Shown: positions 1 through 5,399 of the stretch, one piece after another
How positions within the stretch are numbered: the first letter of the stretch is position 1
Layout of the letters: the number at the start of each line of letters is the position of its first letter
Source: Sulfurimonas sp.
Lineage (GTDB): Bacteria > Campylobacterota > Campylobacteria > Campylobacterales > Sulfurimonadaceae
Length of the DNA: 5,603 bases
NCBI GenBank assembly: GCA_015663215.1
Contig: DQSP01000095.1
Span: 1-5,603, forward strand
Direction of reading: 5' to 3'
Made by a program: the position numbers and the translations under genes
Notes under the pieces: generated by a model
Told to the model about the DNA's origin: nothing
The model's input: the letters and a program-made list of their open reading frames with translations, nothing else
Databases searched by the model: none

Positions 1-1
1 A

Positions 2-745
2 GTGGGTTCAGGTGCGACAAGTGGTTTTGCTCTAGGTGCAACACTTGATTTTCTTGAAACAAATGGTGCAGCAAAATCTATCTCAAATCCTTCTATACTT
101 TGTGTAAATAATAAAGAGTCATCTATCTATGTTGGTAGAACAATTTCGATTTCAACAGGATCAGTCACCACAACCTCAGGACTTAATGGAGTTACAAGTA
201 GTTTTAAACGTGAAGATGTAGGTCTAACACTTAAAATAAAACCACGTGTCTCTTCAAAAGACAAGGTAACACTAGATGCTGAAGCTATTTTAGAAAATTT
301 AGTTGATGATGGTAGTAATAATGCAACAGGACAACCAGTTACATCAAAACAAGAGGTAAAAACTCAAGCAATTCTTCGTCATGGTGAGAGTATAATCATC
401 GGTGGTTTAGTCAAAGTATATGATAGAACTTCTGTCAGTAAAGTTCCACTTTTAGGTGACATTCCATGGTTAGGTGAATATCTATTTTCATCAACAACTA
501 CAACGATAGAACAAGATAACCTCATAGTTATGCTAACACCTTACATCATAGACAAAAGTGAGAAACTCTCACAACTCCAAGCTGATTTAGGACTGCTTGC
601 TAAAATCCAACAAGAGTACAATGTGAAAGTTTTTGATAATTTAGAGAAAAAAGCTAAAGCAGGTAATGTACACGAAGTAAAGTACAATGAAGTAGAAGAA
701 GATAGACTTAATACTCTTCATGATAAAGATGAAGCGAAAAAATAG
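2..745 (+). CDS. gspD: Type II secretion/competence-type secretin (GspD family), C-terminal part; 5' end lies outside the window
   Basis: Secretins form the gated outer-membrane ring through which type II secretion, type IV pilus or DNA-uptake machines pass their cargo. The visible 247 codons are the C-terminal part: the beta-barrel secretin domain fills about residues 1-185 of this fragment, with NPSILCVNN at 29-37, IIIGGLV at 131-137 and the family signature VPLLGDIPWLG at 148-158, followed by the closing strand NLIVMLTPYII at 173-183. A charged tail of about 60 residues follows. The frame is open to the left edge, so the first codon (GTG) is most likely an internal valine and the real start is upstream. 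The TAG stop is directly followed by the ATG of the gspE-type gene, which implies one operon and coupled translation. The partner genes favour a T2SS or Campylobacter cts-like transformation system over a type IV pilus secretin. The family call is firm; the exact role is inferred. Confidence 0.93.
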   Translation: MGSGATSGFALGATLDFLETNGAAKSISNPSILCVNNKESSIYVGRTISISTGSVTTTSGLNGVTSSFKREDVGLTLKIKPRVSSKDKVTLDAEAILENLVDDGSNNATGQPVTSKQEVKTQAILRHGESIIIGGLVKVYDRTSVSKVPLLGDIPWLGEYLFSSTTTTIEQDNLIVMLTPYIIDKSEKLSQLQADLGLLAKIQQEYNVKVFDNLEKKAKAGNVHEVKYNEVEEDRLNTLHDKDEAKK

Positions 746-2260
746 ATGTTAAATCAAGACCCCCTCCATAATCTTAAACTAGAAGTCTATGAACCAGAGG
801 AATTGGATACTGACATAAGTGTAAAAAATGCCCTTCTTTTTAGTGAGTATGAGGGTATAGTCACTGCGTTTACTTCAAAAGAGTCCTATGCTAGTGCGAG
901 TAACTACTACACAAAACTGCAAAATGAATACCCTCTTTGTTTACTTACTGAGGAGTCTTATGAGAGACTTTTTAACAGATTTTTAGAACTTCGAACTGAC
1001 AAAGCCATAGAAACTATGCAAGAAGAAGAGGGTGAAGAGAGCGAAGAAGACATCTCACTTACTGACTTTCTTCGTACCTCAAGTGACATTCTCACAAGTG
1101 AAGAGTCTGCTCCTATTATCAAGTTTGTAAATGCTCTTTTTTATCAGGCTGTAAAAAAGAAAGCGAGTGATATTCACATCGAAGTACAAGAAAAAAAAGG
1201 CGAGGTGCGTTTTCGTGTAGATGGAATGCTCACAAAAAATGCAGATCTAGATAAAAAAGTTGTAAGTCTTATAGTCAGTCGTATAAAAGTTATATCTAAC
1301 TTAGACATATCAGAGAAACGTATCCCTCAGGATGGTCGAACACAGATAAAGATAGCAGGAGAAGTACTCGACATTCGTGTCTCTATTTTACCCACATTTT
1401 ATGGCGAACGTGTTGTTATGCGTTTACTGATGCAAAGCTCTCAAATCCCTCAAATAAACGAACTTGGCTTTGATAACTCACTTATAGATACGATGCAAAA
1501 ATTACTACGTTCATCACATGGAATTATCTTAGTAACTGGACCTACAGGTTCAGGTAAAACAACTTCTCTACACTCTTTTTTACGAGAAGTTGAAGAACCG
1601 CATAAAAATCTTATAACAGTTGAAGACCCAGTTGAGTATAAAAGTGATAACATTGCACAGATTCAAGTCAATGAAAAAGTAGGACTTACCTTTGCTTCAG
1701 CTTTGCGTTCTATCCTCCGTCAAGATCCTGATGTTATTATGATTGGAGAGATTCGAGATGAAGAGACTGCGGCTATTTCTGTTCGTGCAGCACTTACGGG
1801 TCACTTAGTTTTTTCAACTCTGCACACGAACTCAGCCGCTGCAACTATCTCGCGTTTAGCAGATATGAATGTTGAGCCATTTTTGATTAGTTCTTCACTT
1901 TTAGGGATTTTAGCACAGCGTTTAGTACGTGTTATTTGTCATGAGTGTAAAGAAGAAGATGAGTTAGCAGAGAATTTTGCTGAGGATTATAACATTGCTA
2001 AAGATGCAGTTATCTTTAAGTCTGTTGGATGTAAGGCTTGTAACTACTCAGGCTACTCAGGACGTCGTTCTATCGGAGAGTTACTTGTGATGAATGACTC
2101 CATAAAAGAGTTACTCAAAACTACAACAGATGAGCACACTATCAAAACACAACTCGAAGCAGATGGACTTCAAACTATCTCTATGCAACTCTCACAAATG
2201 CTACTTGATGGAGAAACTTCACTTGATGAAGCGATACGTATCGGTTTAGGTCATGCATAA
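746..2260 (+). CDS. gspE: Type II secretion/competence assembly ATPase, GspE/PulE family
   Basis: This cytoplasmic hexameric ATPase drives pseudopilus assembly in type II secretion and related DNA-uptake systems. It is complete at 504 residues, the usual size for GspE. An N-terminal region with an acidic stretch at about 91-103 precedes the ATPase. Visible motifs are the N2-domain SDIHIE at 141-146, FRVDG at 156-160, Walker A GPTGSGKT at 265-272, the Asp box ITVEDPVEY at 290-298, Walker B with DPDVIMIGEIRDEET at 327-341, and the His box GHLVFSTLHTN at 352-362. The metal-binding tetracysteine is CxxC at 398-401 and CxxC at 429-432, a mark of GspE/PilB assembly ATPases rather than the PilT retraction type. 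The ATG abuts the secretin stop and no clear Shine-Dalgarno sequence precedes it, so translation is probably coupled. The likely Campylobacter counterpart is CtsE. I see no missing key residue. Confidence 0.96.
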   Translation: MLNQDPLHNLKLEVYEPEELDTDISVKNALLFSEYEGIVTAFTSKESYASASNYYTKLQNEYPLCLLTEESYERLFNRFLELRTDKAIETMQEEEGEESEEDISLTDFLRTSSDILTSEESAPIIKFVNALFYQAVKKKASDIHIEVQEKKGEVRFRVDGMLTKNADLDKKVVSLIVSRIKVISNLDISEKRIPQDGRTQIKIAGEVLDIRVSILPTFYGERVVMRLLMQSSQIPQINELGFDNSLIDTMQKLLRSSHGIILVTGPTGSGKTTSLHSFLREVEEPHKNLITVEDPVEYKSDNIAQIQVNEKVGLTFASALRSILRQDPDVIMIGEIRDEETAAISVRAALTGHLVFSTLHTNSAAATISRLADMNVEPFLISSSLLGILAQRLVRVICHECKEEDELAENFAEDYNIAKDAVIFKSVGCKACNYSGYSGRRSIGELLVMNDSIKELLKTTTDEHTIKTQLEADGLQTISMQLSQMLLDGETSLDEAIRIGLGHA

Positions 2261-2687
2261 ACGCAGTGCTTTTACACTTGTTGAAGTTATGGTGGCAGTT
2301 GTCATAGTTTCAGTAGTTATAGCAGCCCTTTTACAGATGCAAGGAAACACAACTCATAAATTCTTTGCTATAAAAGAGATGATGAAAACAAATCAGTACA
2401 GCTCTTTTTTACTCTCTACTTCAGATAAGTATAGTTTTGAATCATCAAAAATTGATATGAAAAGACTTGTAGATGAGTTTGAATTAGAAAATGACTTGCG
2501 TCGGCGTTTAAAATCTATGAAAGTAGAGATAGACTATGAAGAGCTTACGACTATAGATACGAGCGAGTTAGATGAGTCTTCTGATCCTGATGAAACTAGT
2601 AATAGCACTTTAGTCCTTGAGATAGGAAAAACAAGCTTAAAGACAAGCGAATTCACAACACAACTTATACGAGTAAAATTACAATGA
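2253..2687 (+). CDS. Prepilin-like protein, minor pseudopilin, GspI-like
   Basis: A minor pseudopilin probably sits at the tip of the pseudopilus built by the ATPase encoded just upstream. The 144-residue product begins with a class III (type IV prepilin) signal: a short basic leader MHKRSA, then the mature N-terminus FTLVE with the conserved Glu at mature position 5, and a hydrophobic helix over about residues 7-28. The residue before the cleavage point is Ala rather than the usual Gly. The rest is a polar, charged domain with an acidic Ser/Asp/Glu patch near residues 105-117 and a beta-like C-terminus. The motif VEVMVAVVIVS and the position ahead of a GspJ-like gene suggest GspI, but the globular part is too divergent to assign by eye. 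The gene overlaps gspE by 8 bases and the next gene by an ATGA junction, so it is translated as part of the same operon. Confidence 0.85.
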   Translation: MHKRSAFTLVEVMVAVVIVSVVIAALLQMQGNTTHKFFAIKEMMKTNQYSSFLLSTSDKYSFESSKIDMKRLVDEFELENDLRRRLKSMKVEIDYEELTTIDTSELDESSDPDETSNSTLVLEIGKTSLKTSEFTTQLIRVKLQ

Positions 2688-3190
2688 AAAAATCAGCTTT
2701 CACACTCATAGAACTTTTGATATCCATAGTTATTTTAAGCATATTAATGCTTTTTTTATATCAAAGCTATGCAAATCTTAACCGTTCAAACACTTTACTA
2801 AGCGAAGAAGTGCAAAAAATATCTAAGATACAAAAGATAAAAAAAACTATTATTAATGATTTTACAAGAGCACTGAGTATTAATATATTAAATCAAGATA
2901 CAAAAATAGACATAGCTTTTTTGCAAACTTCGCACTCTTTATATGAAAGGACAAACCCTTATGTAGGTTATATTGTTAAAGATAAAAGGCTATTTCGTAT
3001 AGAGTCTTTAAAACCTCTTCGTGAGTTCCCTTTAGTAGCTGATAGTGAGTTTGTAGTTGAAGAGTTAGGGAAAGTGAAAATATTTCGTGTGTATAAATCT
3101 ACAGATGCTATGAAAGGTTTATATCTAGTGCATCTTCTTTTTGAAGATACTACAGAGATACTTTTAAAGCTTAATCCTCTCGAAATTTAG
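2684..3190 (+). CDS. Prepilin-like protein, minor pseudopilin, GspJ-like
   Basis: This is a second minor pseudopilin of the same machine. The 168-residue product has the leader MKKSA, cleavage before FTLIE with Glu at mature position 5, and a hydrophobic helix over about residues 6-27 (ending in LMLFLYQSY). A long amphipathic, lysine-rich helix follows (about 30-60), then a mixed alpha/beta region. As in the preceding gene, Ala replaces Gly before the cleavage site. LIELLISIVI and the length fit GspJ better than GspG or GspH, but no GspJ-specific motif is certain. The start overlaps the previous stop (ATGA). The last 20 bases overlap the 3' end of a small gene on the opposite strand. It is the last gene of the + strand cluster in view; no gspF, gspG or gspK follows. 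Confidence 0.83.
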   Translation: MKKSAFTLIELLISIVILSILMLFLYQSYANLNRSNTLLSEEVQKISKIQKIKKTIINDFTRALSINILNQDTKIDIAFLQTSHSLYERTNPYVGYIVKDKRLFRIESLKPLREFPLVADSEFVVEELGKVKIFRVYKSTDAMKGLYLVHLLFEDTTEILLKLNPLEI

Positions 3191-3398
3191 AGATACCACA
3201 AGGTTGATTTGGACTTGGAGGATTGTCTTTTAGATAGGTTAAGTCTTCTAAAGTTTGTGATAAAACTCTTTTTTGTTGTAAAATTGGAAGCATAAGATTG
3301 TCTTTTTCATTGAGAGGAATATCCCAGTTTAAAAGTATAGTTTGGACTTCGTCATCGAGTTCTTTGAGGGCATTATTTATATGTTTTATTGAATTCAT
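3171..3398 (-). CDS. Small protein of unknown function (75 aa)
   Basis: I do not recognise this protein. It is 75 residues, soluble-looking, with no signal peptide or membrane segment. The N-terminal half appears helical (about residues 3-22 and 40-58), and the C-terminus is Pro-rich, with PPSPNQPCG at about 60-68. Support for it being a real gene comes from a good extended -10 box (TGCTATAAT) directly upstream, the absence of any other gene in this 200-base gap, and an ordinary amino-acid composition. The ATG at 3398 is the only usable start: upstream in frame there is no ATG, GTG or TTG before a stop codon. No Shine-Dalgarno sequence is visible. The 3' end overlaps the convergent GspJ-like gene by 20 bases. 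It could still be a chance reading frame; only conservation in relatives would settle that. Confidence 0.58.
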   Translation of the reverse strand: MNSIKHINNALKELDDEVQTILLNWDIPLNEKDNLMLPILQQKRVLSQTLEDLTYLKDNPPSPNQPCGISKFRED

Positions 3399-3404
3399 AA
3401 ATGG

Positions 3405-3410
3405 ATTATA
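3405..3410 (-). promoter_or_regulatory. Promoter -10 box for the small - strand gene
   Basis: Read on the - strand this is TATAAT preceded by TGC, a perfect extended -10 (TGnTATAAT). The ATG at 3398 begins 7 bases past the box, so the expected transcription start falls on or within a base or two of the start codon and the mRNA may be leaderless. No -35 match is visible, which is usual for sigma-70 promoters in Campylobacterota. Confidence 0.6.
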
Positions 3411-3433
3411 GCAAATATTTAGAAATTTTTGGG

Positions 3434-3439
3434 TATAAT
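3434..3439 (+). promoter_or_regulatory. Promoter -10 box for rpmI-rplT
   Basis: GGGTATAATCC carries a perfect TATAAT. Transcription would start near 3446 and leave a leader of about 52 bases before the L35 start. A T-rich run (TTTTT at 3426-3430) lies just upstream and no -35 is evident, which fits the Campylobacterota pattern. It points away from the - strand -10 box, with 23 bases between the two. Confidence 0.68.
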
Positions 3440-3485
3440 CCTGCTCTTAATTCTGTTTACAAGTACAGATGCAAGAATTTTACTT

Positions 3486-3491
3486 AAAGGA
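3486..3491 (+). promoter_or_regulatory. rpmI: Ribosome binding site of rpmI
   Basis: AAAGGA lies 6 bases before the ATG at 3498. It decides the start of L35 at that ATG: a longer in-frame reading from the TTG at 3429 would place the -10 box inside the coding region. Confidence 0.75.
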
Positions 3492-3497
3492 TTATCG

Positions 3498-3689
3498 ATG
3501 CCAAAAATGAAATCGGTAAAAGGCGCTGTTAAGCGTTTTAAAGTTAAGAAAAATGGTCAAATTAAACGTGGTAAAGCGTTTAGAAGCCATATTTTAACAA
3601 AACAAGACGCCCAAACTCGTCGTGATCAAAATCAACCAGCAACAGTTGCAAAATCTGATGCTGCTAATATTAAGGCTATGATTAACTAA
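3498..3689 (+). CDS. rpmI: 50S ribosomal protein L35
   Basis: L35 is a small, very basic protein of the large ribosomal subunit. The 63-residue product starts [15 protein letters not shown] and includes [15 protein letters not shown] at about 24-38, the typical L35 pattern, and its length matches the family (about 64). The start is fixed by the AAAGGA ribosome binding site and the conserved MPKMK N-terminus. It is followed by rplT, the usual partner. infC, often placed just upstream in other bacteria, is not in this window. The 184-base gap to rplT is unusually long for this pair. Transcription probably begins at the TATAAT box at 3434-3439 and continues into rplT. Confidence 0.97.
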   Translation: MPKMKSVKGAVKRFKVKKNGQIKRGKAFRSHILTKQDAQTRRDQNQPATVAKSDAANIKAMIN

Positions 3690-3699
3690 TAATTAGTTA
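3683..3699 (+). repeat. Short inverted repeat across the rpmI stop codon
   Basis: TAACTAA at 3683-3689 and TTAGTTA at 3693-3699 form a perfect 7-base inverted repeat around a three-base loop, with the L35 stop codon in the left arm. It has only two C/G pairings' worth of stability and no T-run, so it is not a convincing terminator. Confidence 0.4.
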
Positions 3700-3873
3700 T
3701 TCATTACATCTCCAATTTTTAAATAAATTGGGCAAGACCACCAAAGTAGTGGCACCTTCATCATTAAAGTAAGATGCCTTTAGGGGGTTGTAGGGACATA
3801 GTGTCCATACCTAAGAGATGGACTTTGTTCAGCTTTTAGTGAAAATAATGAGCGGGTAAAGAAAAGGAAAGAT
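3690..3873 (+). promoter_or_regulatory. Structured non-coding spacer between rpmI and rplT; candidate L20-type autoregulatory leader
   Basis: The spacer contains no plausible gene but has several inverted repeats. These are CCAATTT (3712-3718) with AAATTGG (3725-3731); CCAC (3738-3741) with GTGG (3749-3752); GGCA (3751-3754) with TGCC (3775-3778); GGACA (3794-3798) with TGTCC (3802-3806); and GTCCAT (3803-3808) with ATGGAC (3818-3823). The last two share GTCC and exclude each other. TTAGG (3780-3784) can pair with CCTAA (3810-3814), which lies in the loop of the last hairpin, so a pseudoknot is possible. L20 represses its own operon by binding mRNA structures in E. coli and Bacillus, and E. 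coli uses a long-range pseudoknot. The present assignment is inferred from position and structure only. No T-run terminator is seen, and only a weak AATAAT (3844-3849) could serve as an internal -10 box. Confidence 0.45.
3864..3868 (+). promoter_or_regulatory. rplT: Ribosome binding site of rplT
   Basis: AAGGA sits 5 bases before the ATG at 3874 in a purine-rich run. It confirms the start, which also gives the conserved L20 N-terminus MPRVK. Confidence 0.75.
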
Positions 3874-4233
3874 ATGCCAAGAGTTAAAACTGGTGTTGTT
3901 CGTAGAAGAAGACACAAAAAGATATTAAAATTAGCGAAGGGTTTTTATAGTGGTCGTCGTAAGCACTTCCGTAAAGCCAAAGAGCAAATAGAACGTTCAC
4001 TTTATTATGCATTCCGTGACCGTAAGCAGAAAAAACGTGAGTTCCGTAAACTATGGATCATCCGTATCAATGCAGCGGCTCGTTTAAATGGAATGAACTA
4101 TTCAACTTTCATGAATGGTGTACATAAATCAGGTATCGAACTTGACCGTAAAATTCTTGCTGATATGGCAATGAACGATGCAGCAGCATTCAGTGCAGTT
4201 GCAGACGCTTCTAAAGCAGCATTAGCTAAGTAG
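3874..4233 (+). CDS. rplT: 50S ribosomal protein L20
   Basis: L20 binds 23S rRNA early in large-subunit assembly and in several bacteria also represses its own operon through mRNA structures. The 119-residue product has the conserved basic N-terminal extension [20 protein letters not shown] (1-20), [19 protein letters not shown] (21-39) and the globular C-terminal domain with [20 protein letters not shown] (61-80) and [11 protein letters not shown] (89-99). Length and start match the family (about 118). The gene is preceded by a good ribosome binding site and the long structured spacer after rpmI. Its stop lies inside the left arm of a stable hairpin shared with the convergent methyltransferase gene. 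Nothing unusual is seen in the protein. Confidence 0.98.
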   Translation: MPRVKTGVVRRRRHKKILKLAKGFYSGRRKHFRKAKEQIERSLYYAFRDRKQKKREFRKLWIIRINAAARLNGMNYSTFMNGVHKSGIELDRKILADMAMNDAAAFSAVADASKAALAK

Positions 4234-4262
4234 TCTAAGTCCTTCGGGATTTAGCACTACTT
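4228..4262. terminator. Hairpin with UUCG loop between convergent rplT and methyltransferase genes; probable terminator
   Basis: AAGTAGT (4228-4234) pairs with ACTACTT (4256-4262), and CTAAGTCC (4235-4242) with GGATTTAG (4247-4254), including one G-T pair. A single bulged C and a TTCG loop closed by C-G complete it. The stem is 15 pairs long and contains both stop codons. Read on the + strand it is followed by CTTTAC, a poor T-run, and the - strand side has none, so termination may rely on the stem or on Rho. Confidence 0.62.
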
Positions 4263-4841
4263 CTTTACAAACATAACCGTAATATCACTCTCCAAATACC
4301 CTTCTTTATAAATCACTTTTTTCACATTTAATTTTTTAGCAATAGATTCAATAAAATCTTTTTGAAGATAGTTATATGTTTCACTCTCTTTATCCCCGTA
4401 TAAAGTATTAAAAATAAAAGCTTTTCTTGAAGAGTTATAGCAGTTTTGTATAAAAAGATGTGTTTCAAAATATGTTAAGATATTTAACGCACCACTACAA
4501 ACATAGTAGTCTTTGATAGGCACCGACTCTTTACAAATATCTAAATGAAGTATCTCAACTTCTCTATTTGCAGAAGCAAGTTCGACTATCTCAATGTGTG
4601 CATCAATACCAAGATAGTTTTTTAGTTGTCTATTGTTTTTTATAAGATAAGAATAAAAATCCCCAAAACCGCACCCTGCATCCCCTAATGAGTACTCATT
4701 TAAGACATAAGGAAGTAGTTGTAATATCTCTTTAAATCGTAGTTCTTGATTCTCTTTAGATAACCAATTTACTCCTTTTGCACTTACTCCATGTTTTTTT
4801 ATAGCACTCAAATAAAATTTTCTAGTGTCAATTCTAGGCAT
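4257..4841 (-). CDS. Class I SAM-dependent methyltransferase, substrate unknown
   Basis: The 194-residue product has the Rossmann-fold methyltransferase pattern. Motif I is GDAGCGFGDF at 53-62 (SAM-binding glycine loop), the acidic motif II is LGIDAH at 77-82, motif III is HLDI at 99-102 and a motif IV-like VCSGALNIL is at 114-122. A helical N-terminal extension of about 50 residues precedes motif I. The motif IV region lacks the NPPY/DPPY of N6-adenine and N5-glutamine enzymes, so a DNA or release-factor methylase is unlikely; substrate cannot be read from the sequence. The start at 4841 overlaps the rubredoxin stop (TAATG), with only a weak GAAGAG ahead, so translation is probably coupled to rubredoxin. 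It is the last gene of the - strand cluster and ends in the hairpin shared with rplT. Confidence 0.85.
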   Translation of the reverse strand: MPRIDTRKFYLSAIKKHGVSAKGVNWLSKENQELRFKEILQLLPYVLNEYSLGDAGCGFGDFYSYLIKNNRQLKNYLGIDAHIEIVELASANREVEILHLDICKESVPIKDYYVCSGALNILTYFETHLFIQNCYNSSRKAFIFNTLYGDKESETYNYLQKDFIESIAKKLNVKKVIYKEGYLESDITVMFVKK

Positions 4842-5008
4842 TACTCTTCATCAATGGCTTCAAACTCTGCTTTTTCTTCTCCACAATCAGGACAAACCCA
4901 CTCCTCTGGTAAATCTTCAAAAGCAGTTCCCTCAGGAATATCTGCTTCAGGGTCTCCAAGGGCAGGGTCGTAGATATAGTCACATGTAGGACATTTATAA
5001 CGTTTCAT
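4841..5008 (-). CDS. Rubredoxin
   Basis: Rubredoxin is a small cytoplasmic electron carrier with one iron held by four cysteines, often serving oxygen or peroxide detoxification or other redox enzymes. The 55-residue product starts [20 protein letters not shown] and has the two iron-binding pairs C6xxC9 and C39xxC42 (CPTC and CPDC), the conserved Y-I-Y-D-P after the first pair, the acidic [13 protein letters not shown] segment at 25-37, and WVCPDCG at 37-43. Length is normal (about 52-55). A strong Shine-Dalgarno sequence precedes the ATG. The TAA stop shares its last A with the ATG of the methyltransferase gene. The redox partner cannot be told from the neighbours, none of which is an obvious rubredoxin-dependent enzyme. 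Confidence 0.96.
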   Translation of the reverse strand: MKRYKCPTCDYIYDPALGDPEADIPEGTAFEDLPEEWVCPDCGEEKAEFEAIDEE

Positions 5009-5012
5009 AAAA

Positions 5013-5020
5013 ACTCCTTT
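5013..5020 (-). promoter_or_regulatory. Ribosome binding site of the rubredoxin gene
   Basis: Read on the - strand, AAAGGAGT with its GGAG core ends 5 bases before the ATG at 5008. It is the best Shine-Dalgarno match in this cluster, which suggests rubredoxin is made at a higher level than its neighbours. Confidence 0.75.
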
Positions 5021-5036
5021 TAGTATTAAAAATTAG

Positions 5037-5399
5037 CTAGGCTTTTAAGGCATTACCTATAATAGCAGTATCACACTCAGATATCTGCCCCTCTGGTGTA
5101 TCTAGTAAAAGTTCTATGTCACAGTGAAGGTACTCTGAAGTCGTAAGTATGGTAGTTTCATTTTCAAACGCAGCTTTTTTAGCACAAAGAATGATATTGT
5201 TTATAAGTGATTCTTTACTATTTTGAGTAGCATAAGTACCTTTGAACTCTTTGTTGATAAAAAGGTTGATAGTGGTTTGGATTTTTTCGTTTAAAAGGGG
5301 ATGGCGTTTTAAAAGGGCAGTTCTATCAATGCTTACCTTAGCATGAAATACTTCTTCTATGGATTCACGAGCAAGTTGTAGTAAAACTGAACGGCTCAT
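5037..5399 (-). CDS. Short AMMECR1-like protein (AmmeMemoRadiSam protein A-like)
   Basis: AMMECR1-domain proteins are widespread but of poorly known function; in many prokaryotes they are encoded with a Memo protein and a radical SAM enzyme. The 120-residue product resembles this family in three places. It opens with LLQLARESIEEVF (6-18), like the family's N-terminal helix. The middle has SLINNIILCAKKAAFEN (64-80), matching the helix that usually ends in AAF. Then come LTTSEYLHCDIELLLDTPEG (85-104), matching the 'L-T-x-x-E-L-x-x-x-D-I-E-V-x-v-L' stretch. It is shorter than the usual 170-200 residues, lacks a recognisable GC[IV]G motif and the C-terminal part. AAGGA at 5407-5411 sits 7 bases before the ATG, and the upstream gene's TAA abuts it. 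Rubredoxin follows after 28 bases. The family call is by eye and moderate; a divergent unrelated protein remains possible. Confidence 0.55.
   Translation of the reverse strand: MSRSVLLQLARESIEEVFHAKVSIDRTALLKRHPLLNEKIQTTINLFINKEFKGTYATQNSKESLINNIILCAKKAAFENETTILTTSEYLHCDIELLLDTPEGQISECDTAIIGNALKA

Noticed and set aside
1450..1653. 67-codon reading frame on the - strand inside gspE
   Set aside because: It lies fully within the Walker A region of a clear ATPase gene on the other strand and has no ribosome binding site or family likeness; it is a shadow.
3191..3260. Terminator after the GspJ-like gene
   Set aside because: Only weak complementarity (CCA...TGG type) without a GC-rich stem or T-run is visible; the stretch is also coding for the - strand gene.
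3429..3497. N-terminal extension of L35 from a TTG at 3429
   Set aside because: The extension would contain the TATAAT box and is not part of the L35 family, whose conserved start MPKMK lies at 3498 behind a good ribosome binding site.
3446..3497. Hairpins in the rpmI leader (AATTCT with AGAATT, or TCTGT with ACAGA)
   Set aside because: The pairings are short, A/T-rich and overlap each other; too weak to call a regulatory element on sequence alone.
3755..3780. Short likeness of TTCATCATTAAAG to a 23S rRNA stretch near the L11-binding region, as a possible rRNA mimic
   Set aside because: The match is short, AT-rich and in the region bound by L11 rather than L20, so chance is the better explanation without an alignment.
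4791..4973. 60-codon reading frame on the + strand, Ser-rich product
   Set aside because: It is antisense to the start of the methyltransferase and most of the rubredoxin gene, both of which have firm motifs; the low-complexity Ser/Gly product is typical of a shadow frame.
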